In this document: piece after piece, positions 18,400-25,390 of the stretch
Numbering within the stretch: position 1 is the stretch's first letter
Layout of the letters: the number at the start of each line of letters is the position of its first letter
Source: Halomonas alkaliantarctica
GTDB lineage: Bacteria > Pseudomonadota > Gammaproteobacteria > Pseudomonadales > Halomonadaceae
NCBI RefSeq assembly: GCF_029854215.1
Contig: NZ_CP122961.1
Location: 3,224,001-3,288,000 of the forward strand
Reading direction: 5' to 3'
Length of the DNA: 64,000 bases
The notes under the pieces: generated by a model
Told to the model about the DNA's origin: nothing
Database searches by the model: none
Seen by the model: only the letters and a program-made list of their open reading frames with translations
Program-made: the position numbers and the translations under genes

Positions 18400-19776
18400 T
18401 TAGGCTTTATTGAGCAGCGTGGCCAGCAGCATGCGCAGCCGCAGGGGCTTTAGGGGTTTGAGCAAGCAGTGCATGCCCGCTTCGCGGGTTGCGCGCTTAA
18501 TCTCCGCCTCGTGATTGGCTGTAATCACCACCGCTGCCAAGCCTGGATAACGGTGCTGCAGTCGCGCGGCCAGATCGATACCGGTTTCACGGTGGTCGCC
18601 CAAGTGGTAATCCACCAACAGCACCCCTGGGCGCTCACCGTCACTGGCGGCCTCCAATGCACTCACCGTGGAGGCGGCGCGCACTCGGCATCCCCAACTG
18701 CCCAGCAGCGCCTGCATGCCTTCAATAATTGCCAAGTCATCATCAATCACCCAAATGACACAGCCGCTTAACGGGTCCGCTGCAACGTCAGGCAGCGGAG
18801 TGAAACGAGTGCTCGTCACTGCAGGGGGCGCGACCGTTGCATAAGGCACGGTGATCGAAAATAGCGCACCCACGCCAGGGCGAGAGGTGAGTGAGATCGG
18901 CTGTCCCAGCATGGCGCTAATCCGGTCAACGATGGCTAGCCCCAACCCCAAGCCTCGGCTGTGGGCACCCCTTGATTGGTTAGCGCGGCGAAACTCCAAA
19001 AAGATCGCTTCCCGCTGTTGCTCGGGAATACCAGGGCCAGTATCGCCCACTATAATTTCCAGACCATTCTGCCGCCGCCGACAGCCCAGCAGTACTCGCC
19101 CTTGCTCGGTATAACGCACAGCATTGCTTAAAAAGTTGCGGACCACCCGCGCCAGCAGCGCCAGATCCGATTCGACCACCGCACTGGAGGGCACGTAGTG
19201 CAGTGCCAGACCCCGCACCCCCGCCACTTGGCGGTACTCTTCGGCTAGCACATCCAATAACGTACTGACCGCGAACGGCGCTTTATCGGCGTGGAGTACG
19301 CCAGCATCCAAGCGCGAGATATCCACCAGCGTTCCTATCAAGCCTTCGACATCCTTCAGCGAGCGGCCAATATGGCCGACCAGGGCTTGTGAGGCGTCAG
19401 GAAGCGAGTGGGTTTCTAACGCACTGGCAAACAGCCGAGCGGCGTTGAGTGGCTGAAGTAGGTCGTGGCTGACCGCCGCCAGAAATTTCGTTTTGGATAG
19501 GTTGGCCGCTTCGGCTTCGGCTTTCGCGGCCAGTAAGCGCGTATTGACTTGGCTTAGTTCGTCTAAGGTACGGTGCAGCGCGTCGGTGCGTTCACGCACC
19601 TGTTCGGCAAGTAACACTGAGCGCTCAAACGCTGCATAGGGCGCAGGATCAATGTCACCCCCGGTTTCCACCCGCTCCATGAGCGCTTGGCATACTTTAC
19701 GCAGGCGACGGTTCTCTTCCCGCAGCGCCGCGATATCCGCCGTGTCAGTGTTCGTGGTTAGCTGGAAGAGACCCAA
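18400..19776 (-). CDS. hybrid sensor histidine kinase, NahK/ErcS'-like
   Basis: A 458-residue soluble hybrid kinase with no membrane segment. An N-terminal coiled coil (about 15-95) leads to HisKA with His104 in AVSHDLLQPLNAARLF, the DLLQPL variant typical of NahK/ErcS' kinases. An ATPase domain follows (FLSNAVRYTEQGR, VGDTGPGIP, GLGLGLAIV), then a C-terminal receiver (VIDDDLAIIEGM, LLVDYHLGD, LLKPLKPLRL). It lacks a PAS domain, so input probably comes from a partner. Its start lies 32 bases inside the FIST gene, so the two are tightly coupled; the FIST protein is the obvious candidate sensor. Confidence 0.9.
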   Translation of the reverse strand: MGLFQLTTNTDTADIAALREENRRLRKVCQALMERVETGGDIDPAPYAAFERSVLLAEQVRERTDALHRTLDELSQVNTRLLAAKAEAEAANLSKTKFLAAVSHDLLQPLNAARLFASALETHSLPDASQALVGHIGRSLKDVEGLIGTLVDISRLDAGVLHADKAPFAVSTLLDVLAEEYRQVAGVRGLALHYVPSSAVVESDLALLARVVRNFLSNAVRYTEQGRVLLGCRRRQNGLEIIVGDTGPGIPEQQREAIFLEFRRANQSRGAHSRGLGLGLAIVDRISAMLGQPISLTSRPGVGALFSITVPYATVAPPAVTSTRFTPLPDVAADPLSGCVIWVIDDDLAIIEGMQALLGSWGCRVRAASTVSALEAASDGERPGVLLVDYHLGDHRETGIDLAARLQHRYPGLAAVVITANHEAEIKRATREAGMHCLLKPLKPLRLRMLLATLLNKA

Positions 19777-20911
19777 ATGCCACCCCCGTAAACGTCTGAT
19801 TCACATGCATGCCGTGATGCTGTTCGCCATACGTATTGAAACCCACCACGCCAGCTTGACGCAGCAGCTGCGACGCCGGCTCCAGCTGTTGTAACGCCTC
19901 GAGCTCCATGCGGCGCAGAAAACAGTCGCAGCCAATAATCATACTAGGCGCCTCAAGCCTTCCGCTCACGCCAGCAAGCATTACTTTGAGATCATCCAGT
20001 AGCGGTGTTGGCTGCATGGCGGTCAGCACAATGCCGTTTTCCACCGCGCAGTAAAAGCTCAAGCTACTGTCGCTATTAACACGCTGAATAGAGCGCACAT
20101 AGTGCTGCCCGCCGATGCGTACGGCTAATGGATGACGGGCAAAAACGCCAGCGTTGAGCTGCGCAGACGCAACGCCTACCAGCTCGGCATACACCTGGGC
20201 GGCGGGCAAACCATTGATTTCAATCACTCGCCGCTGTTCGCGGTCCGCCTCGGTCACCACAAGCTTGTGGGCCAATGGCATTAAGTGGTGGGTTGAAAAC
20301 ACTTCAAAAGGCAGCCGGGTGTTGATCATCACCACCACCGCCGCGCGGGTATGAAAGCGCCCAGCGGTATACACATGGGTATGGCTAAGGTGATTATCGT
20401 CGCCAGCCGAGCCGCCAAAACTGGGAATACGTCCTAGCGCGGCATCCAAGGTAGCGAGCACCTGCTCTTCGCGGCTGGATAGGCCATCCAACAAGGTCAG
20501 CGCAAAGCTGTGCTCGTTGATCGGTGCGATGGATTGTTGGCGGCAACGCTCCAATAGCGTATCGACCAGCGGCTGAGCGTTGGCCAGTTCAAAATGATCC
20601 AGATCATCGATCAGCGCCGTTTCAATGGCAAACAGGCGGCGATCAAACCCAATCGCCACAATAGAGCCGCGGTCGTAGCCTTCAGGGGTTATTTCACCCG
20701 CCGTCGTACAGCCACTTAGCGGCGTGGTGGGGAAGCTACTTTCCAACGCGTCTGCAAGTGCGGCTAAATCATACTCCGCGCTGCAGAAGAACAGCACGAA
20801 CCCCAAGTGTTCGTGCTGTAACACGTCGGCTAACTCCGCCGCTGCCCGGCAAGCATTAGTCTGCTGACTGGCCGCAGTGAGAATAGCCTGCTCAACCTGA
20901 TAAGTGTTCAC
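19745..20911 (-). CDS. FIST-domain signal sensor protein
   Basis: A 388-residue cytoplasmic protein with the FIST N and C domains. Recognisable segments are SGCTTAGEITPEGYDRGSIVAIGF near the N-terminus, SFGGSAGDD in the middle, and a C-terminal half ending VVGFNTYGEQHHGMHVNQTFTGVAFG. FIST proteins are thought to bind small ligands such as amino acids and to feed kinases. It overlaps the hybrid kinase upstream by 20 bases and the NahK-like kinase downstream by 32 bases, so the three proteins are made together and probably act in one pathway. Confidence 0.88.
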   Translation of the reverse strand: MNTYQVEQAILTAASQQTNACRAAAELADVLQHEHLGFVLFFCSAEYDLAALADALESSFPTTPLSGCTTAGEITPEGYDRGSIVAIGFDRRLFAIETALIDDLDHFELANAQPLVDTLLERCRQQSIAPINEHSFALTLLDGLSSREEQVLATLDAALGRIPSFGGSAGDDNHLSHTHVYTAGRFHTRAAVVVMINTRLPFEVFSTHHLMPLAHKLVVTEADREQRRVIEINGLPAAQVYAELVGVASAQLNAGVFARHPLAVRIGGQHYVRSIQRVNSDSSLSFYCAVENGIVLTAMQPTPLLDDLKVMLAGVSGRLEAPSMIIGCDCFLRRMELEALQQLEPASQLLRQAGVVGFNTYGEQHHGMHVNQTFTGVAFGSLPANHEH

Positions 20912-23156
20912 GGCTCCACCTCTCTAGCGCGGAATGCGTATGCGCCGCCGCAAGCCTTAATGTGCTGAACGCTTCATCAAGCTGCTTGGCTGTGGCGCGT
21001 TGCGTTTCGGCTAAGATCTCAAGCTGCTTCGCTAATTCGGCAAGCCGCTCGGCCCCCATACTCAATGATTCGCCACGCAGTTGATGGGCAAGCCGCACGA
21101 CCTGCTGTGTCCGCTCTGACGTTAGGGGGGTAGCGGCCAAGCAAGCAGTCAACTGGGCGGAGTAATCGCTTACCTGCTGATGGTATAGCATGATCAGTTG
21201 CGCCATGCTCGCCTCCCCTAGCATCGTTTTCAGCATGCTAAGTGTGTCGCTGTTAAGCAGTGATTGCTCCTCGGTGAACGGGGGAGAAACCGCTAGTGCC
21301 TGTGCCCTTAAAGGTGGCGAGTCAGTGGTCGTAGAAAGCTGCGGTGCCAAGTGCTGGGCCAGAACGTTAGTCAACGCTGAGAGCGACAACGGTTTGGTGA
21401 TGTAATCATCCATACCCGCCGCCAGGCAGCGTTGACGGTCATCTTCAGCGCCACCAGCCGTCATGGCAATAATCGGCACACTGGCCAGCCAGCCACCCTG
21501 TTCGCGCAAACGCTGGGTGACCGTCAGGCCATCGATGTCGGGCAACTGAATATCCATAAAGATCAGATGCACCTGTTGGGATTGGGCCATGGGCAAGGCA
21601 TCACGGCCGTTCTCGGCCCAGATGACCTCGCAACCCAAGCGCGCCAATAAGCCCCTCGCAACTTTGCGATTAACGGCATTATCCTCCACCAATAGAAGTG
21701 TTGTGCCGGTAAAATCGCGGTTGGGGGATGACGGTAGTGGTCTGGCTCCAGGGTCAGCAGCGACCAAGGGCAATTCGCACCAGAAGGTGCTGCCTTGGCC
21801 TAACTGGCTTTTTACCCCTAACCGCCCCTGCATGGCTTCGCTTAACCGTTTGCAAATTGCCAGCCCTAGACCTGTACCACCAAACCGACGCGCCACCGAC
21901 GCATCGGCCTGTTGAAAAGGCTCAAATAGACGCTGCTGCTGCTGTTCGCTTAGACCACAACCCGTATCACTGACTTCAAACAGTAACTGCTCCACCGTTG
22001 AAGAAACTCGTACGCTGACGTCACCGTAATCGGTGAATTTAATCGCATTGGCAATAAGGTTAAGCAGAATTTGCCGCAGCCGACCTGCATCCACAAGCAC
22101 CCAGGTCGGTACCAGTACGTCGACATTAACCGATAGCGTCAACCCTTTCATTTTTGCTCGGGGCGCAAATAGCACGACCACACTATCAACCAGCGGTTTG
22201 AGTTCCGTGGGCGATGTTTCAAGGGTTAAGTGCCCTGCTTCGATTTTTGAGAAATCGAGAATTTCATTGATCATCGCCAGCAATTGGTTGGCGCTGTCGT
22301 GGATTGTATAAGCGTAATCTTTTACCTGAGCGGGGCTTGCGGATTCGCGCAGCAGCTCACTCATGCCGATAACACCGTTCAGTGGCGTGCGAATTTCATG
22401 ACTGACCATGGCTAAAAAGTCTGACTTTGCTTGATTCGCCGCCTGAGCCTGTTTGGCGGTGACTTCTAGCTGTCGGCCAAGCTGCTCCTGATTCCGCCTT
22501 ATCGCCGTGCTCTCGCGCATTTCACGCACCAAAAAAGCAATCACTAAAAAAGCCGCTAAGCTCATACCCACAATCAGTGTCATGAGCAGCTTGTAGAGTA
22601 GGCTAAGCTGAGCACGCTCTTCCGTCGCCGATTCGGCTAAGTAGCCGTTAATAGCAATAACCAAACGTTCCGTTAGCCGCGTTAGTGCCTGTAGCTCATC
22701 TTCCAGCGCTGCTACCGGCAGTTGATCCACCACGGCGTAGGGCTCAAATAAGATATCGAGCACATCAAGCTGCTTCTGGATTTGGCCTAGTAGCTCGCGG
22801 GCGGCATCGATCTGTTGCATGAGGTTGCTGACTTCGCCGTCGTTAAGCAGCGTTATGCGGCTATAGAGCAACTCAAAGCGAAGATTTAGCTCCTCATGTG
22901 CCCGAGGTGATAACGGCTCCCGAGTCACTGCCAGCAAATGGTTGAGTAGCTGTACCGCATCGCGATCCAGCTTATACACAACCCAAGCGGTATCTTCCCG
23001 CAGGCTTTGAGTGAGATTTTCCTGCCGCCAAGCGGCCAAGGTGGCAACAACCAGCGCCGCAGCAAACAGTAACACCGCAACAATGGCAACGAGCTTAAAA
23101 CGACGAGGATAACGCAGTAGGCTTGATGGCTGCGCACTACGAGCGCTAGAGAACAT
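20892..23156 (-). CDS. membrane hybrid histidine kinase with receiver and HPt domains
   Basis: A 754-residue tripartite kinase. TM1 (about 20-42) and TM2 (about 190-212) bracket a helical periplasmic sensor of about 150 residues. After them come a short coiled coil, HisKA with His near residue 253 (MVSHEIRTPLNGVIGMSELL), an ATPase domain (NLIANAIKFTDYGD, VSDTGCGLSEQQ, GTGLGLAICKRL), a receiver (LLLVEDNAVNRKVARGLL, FMDIQLPDIDG, ITKPLSLSAL), and a C-terminal HPt domain with the histidine in LAHQLRGESLSMGAERL. It overlaps the SUOX-like gene upstream by 11 bases and the FIST gene downstream by 20 bases. The signal is unknown. Confidence 0.9.
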   Translation of the reverse strand: MFSSARSAQPSSLLRYPRRFKLVAIVAVLLFAAALVVATLAAWRQENLTQSLREDTAWVVYKLDRDAVQLLNHLLAVTREPLSPRAHEELNLRFELLYSRITLLNDGEVSNLMQQIDAARELLGQIQKQLDVLDILFEPYAVVDQLPVAALEDELQALTRLTERLVIAINGYLAESATEERAQLSLLYKLLMTLIVGMSLAAFLVIAFLVREMRESTAIRRNQEQLGRQLEVTAKQAQAANQAKSDFLAMVSHEIRTPLNGVIGMSELLRESASPAQVKDYAYTIHDSANQLLAMINEILDFSKIEAGHLTLETSPTELKPLVDSVVVLFAPRAKMKGLTLSVNVDVLVPTWVLVDAGRLRQILLNLIANAIKFTDYGDVSVRVSSTVEQLLFEVSDTGCGLSEQQQQRLFEPFQQADASVARRFGGTGLGLAICKRLSEAMQGRLGVKSQLGQGSTFWCELPLVAADPGARPLPSSPNRDFTGTTLLLVEDNAVNRKVARGLLARLGCEVIWAENGRDALPMAQSQQVHLIFMDIQLPDIDGLTVTQRLREQGGWLASVPIIAMTAGGAEDDRQRCLAAGMDDYITKPLSLSALTNVLAQHLAPQLSTTTDSPPLRAQALAVSPPFTEEQSLLNSDTLSMLKTMLGEASMAQLIMLYHQQVSDYSAQLTACLAATPLTSERTQQVVRLAHQLRGESLSMGAERLAELAKQLEILAETQRATAKQLDEAFSTLRLAAAHTHSALERWSREHLSG

Positions 23157-23658
23157 TAATATGCATAACCTGCCATACCGCTCTAAAGCGTATTTTCTCG
23201 CTTAGCAGCGTTTCATCTTGATCAAAGGGATAGAGCACCCACAAAGGGCCATATTCGCGAATGGGTATCGCCTCACCATTCTTTTCCATGGCTAAGATGA
23301 CATCGTGATCTTTAAAGTCACTGGCCGGAATTTCGGCTTCGTAGCCGTTCAGCGCTGAGACGTGAACCACATCATACTCAGAGCTTAATAGCGCCAGCAA
23401 ATCACGCATTAATGGGCCGCTATAATGGCTGCTGCCCTCGGTCCACGGCGTGCTGGTATCAAACTCATGCTGCGGTAAAGCCGCTAACATGGCACGGTCA
23501 AATTGAGCATCACTCCCAACATTCGTATGGTCAATATTACCGCTAACGGTCAGAATAACGGGACCGTCGGGCATGTTAAGTTCATCGGCTGATTCAGCAA
23601 GCCCCGCCAGGGGAGTGCTGAACATCAACACGACCCACCCCATCAACAACGCTTTCAC
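23146..23658 (-). CDS. periplasmic molybdopterin-oxidoreductase-fold protein lacking the Mo-ligand cysteine
   Basis: A small secreted protein (about 170 residues) resembling the SUOX-type molybdopterin-binding fold alone. The signal peptide is MKALLMGWVVLMFSTPLAGLAESA. Later segments such as GPLMRDLLALL, VHVSALNGYEAEIPASDF and YGPLWVLYPFDQD match the fold. No cysteine occurs anywhere, so it cannot ligate molybdenum in the usual way and is likely a binding or sensor protein. I prefer the GTG start at 23658 (GAGGTG upstream); a GTG at 23682 is also in frame. It is first in the four-gene signalling operon, overlapping the kinase by 11 bases. Confidence 0.75.
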   Translation of the reverse strand: MKALLMGWVVLMFSTPLAGLAESADELNMPDGPVILTVSGNIDHTNVGSDAQFDRAMLAALPQHEFDTSTPWTEGSSHYSGPLMRDLLALLSSEYDVVHVSALNGYEAEIPASDFKDHDVILAMEKNGEAIPIREYGPLWVLYPFDQDETLLSEKIRFRAVWQVMHINVL

Positions 23659-23808
23659 AGTAAACACCTCACGCAAGATCACTCGCCGGCTACAGCACCC
23701 AGGAGCAACAAAAGAAGACAGCGTAAAGGTTACGCCATCTCCTTGAGCAGGTCAGGGCAAATACTGTTTTTTTCGTCACTGAAGCGTTATTAACTGTTCA
23801 CACTGGCG

Positions 23809-24627
23809 TTACGATTTGATTTTCTCGAAGGGTTCAAAGCGCACCAAATCTTCATAGGCGTGCCAGCTGGCATGTCCTAGCACAGGCAAAATAAGAGCGA
23901 GGCCAATATAAAACGTCATGACGCCGACCAGAACACACAGGGTAAGAATTACCGCCCATAACAGCATCACGCGGAAATTACGTGCTACACAGCGTACACT
24001 GGCTTCAATCCCCTCCATAAAGGTTAGGTCTTGATCCATTAGTGTAGGAATCGCTACAACGCTGATAGCGAAGGCGCCAAAGGCAAGAATGCCGCCCGCC
24101 ACAGTACCCACCGCCAGCATACCCAAGCCTTCTGAGGTAGTCAGCAGCGCAGTGTAGAGCGAAGCGGGGCTGGGCACTTCAAAACCGAAAAATAGCGCAA
24201 ACAGCAGCGTGGCTAAACGGATCCAAGCGAGGAAGAAGATCATCATCATGACGCCCATCATCGCTAACTGGCCAGCATGGGGCTTCCAACTGCCGAACGC
24301 ATCACCCAGGTTAGGCACTTGGCCGCGCTCCAGCGCCCGGCTGATACCATAGGAGCCTACTGCCACTAGCGGGCCAATAAACATAAACCCGGCAATCATG
24401 GGCAGCAACCAGTACCAGTACCCCATCGTGAACGCACCTAGGGTAATAGCAATACTCAAACCCACCCAAAACATGCCATAAGAGAGGCTCACTACGGTCG
24501 CCCGGCGAAAATCCTCTACGCCTGCAGCCAGCCACGCCCTGGGTCGATCCAATCCAACCTTATTAATAGTAATTTTAACGCTGGGCTGATCCGCATGGTG
24601 ATTTGTTTTTGTTGTAGCCGCATTCAT
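23809..24627 (-). CDS. DUF2189 family integral membrane protein
   Basis: A 272-residue inner-membrane protein with about six hydrophobic segments from residue 50 on. The N-terminal cytoplasmic part has the family hallmark of an Arg/Asp-rich stretch before TM1 (LDRPRAWLAAGVEDFRRA). The central GPLVAVGSYGISRALERGQ and the C-terminal GHASWHAYEDLVRFE fit DUF2189. Its function is unknown. AGGAG lies upstream of the start. It is a single gene, preceded by palindromes in an AT-rich leader (24656-24716). Confidence 0.82.
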   Translation of the reverse strand: MNAATTKTNHHADQPSVKITINKVGLDRPRAWLAAGVEDFRRATVVSLSYGMFWVGLSIAITLGAFTMGYWYWLLPMIAGFMFIGPLVAVGSYGISRALERGQVPNLGDAFGSWKPHAGQLAMMGVMMMIFFLAWIRLATLLFALFFGFEVPSPASLYTALLTTSEGLGMLAVGTVAGGILAFGAFAISVVAIPTLMDQDLTFMEGIEASVRCVARNFRVMLLWAVILTLCVLVGVMTFYIGLALILPVLGHASWHAYEDLVRFEPFEKIKS

Positions 24628-24893
24628 GGCATCACTCCTGTTGTTCCTGATATAGATCCTGGATTCAGGATTTACCTCTAACGCATCAACACTCGTTACC
24701 CATTAATATATTAATGCCAATTTAATGGCTTAATATTATTTGTTAATACCCTTTTAATGTAGCTGACCTGAAGAGCCGAGGCTTTGACTGAAAGGTTATG
24801 CGTACAAAAAATCCACGAGAAGACCTTAAAGCGCCAATTAAATTGCTGCGTTAGCAAGAGTAGATATAGTCAAAACGCACTATGAGCAGCCAT
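24628..24893. promoter_or_regulatory. AT-rich intergenic region with two perfect palindromes
   Basis: No gene is seen here. ATCCTG-GATT-CAGGAT (24656-24671) lies 29 bases before the DUF2189 start, and CATTAATATATTAATG (24701-24716) is a perfect 16-base palindrome within a run of TTAAT repeats. These are candidate operators or a leader hairpin for the DUF2189 gene. The rest shows nothing recognisable. Confidence 0.45.
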
Positions 24894-24922
24894 AAAAAAC
24901 TCCAGGCAACTGCCTGGAGTTT
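24894..24922 (-). terminator. terminator of the TRAP-UspA operon
   Basis: 12-bp stem AAACTCCAGGCA / TGCCTGGAGTTT with a 2-base apex. On the minus strand it runs into a T-tract just downstream of the UspA gene. Confidence 0.88.
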
Positions 24923-24950
24923 GATTTTTCCTTACATATGCCCTGAACAT

Positions 24951-25379
24951 CTAGCGCACAATCATCACCGACATTTTGGCATGGTGCACAACGTGCTCTG
25001 CATTGGGCCCGAGCACATAGTCGACAAACTTACGCTTATTGTGTGAGGCCATGACGATGAGATCCACGTCCAGTTTCTTACCCGCTTTGATAATGGCCTC
25101 CCAAGGTGAACCATCCACAATGACGCTTTGCGCATGAATGTCGTCGGGTACATTTGTTTTGATGAACTCGTGAAGCGCATCACCGACCGCTGCATGCGCT
25201 TTTTTGGCGAAGTCCTTAGGGAAGTAGGAGCCCACCATGGGCATGCGATAGTCTGGCAGTACCGTGACCACATGGAGCGAGGCGCCGAAAGTTCGACATA
25301 GCGTCAGGGCGGTGGGCAGCGCCTTGGACCAGGAAGACTCCTCGTTAAGGTCCACCGGCAACATGATCTTGCTATACAT
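24951..25379 (-). CDS. UspA universal stress protein (TRAP-associated, TeaD-like)
   Basis: A single-domain UspA-fold protein of 142 residues (start KIMLPVDL, end VDLIVMASHNKRKFVDYVLGPNAEHVVHHAKMSVMIVR). The second Gly of the usual ATP loop G-x2-G-x9-G(S/T) is not present in standard form. It directly follows a TRAP permease gene (11-base gap), the arrangement of TeaD, which modulates the ectoine TRAP transporter TeaABC in Halomonas elongata. A regulatory role on the neighbouring transporter is inferred. The start at 25379 has AAGGAG 7 bases upstream. Confidence 0.87.
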   Translation of the reverse strand: MYSKIMLPVDLNEESSWSKALPTALTLCRTFGASLHVVTVLPDYRMPMVGSYFPKDFAKKAHAAVGDALHEFIKTNVPDDIHAQSVIVDGSPWEAIIKAGKKLDVDLIVMASHNKRKFVDYVLGPNAEHVVHHAKMSVMIVR

Positions 25380-25390
25380 GGCACTCTCCT

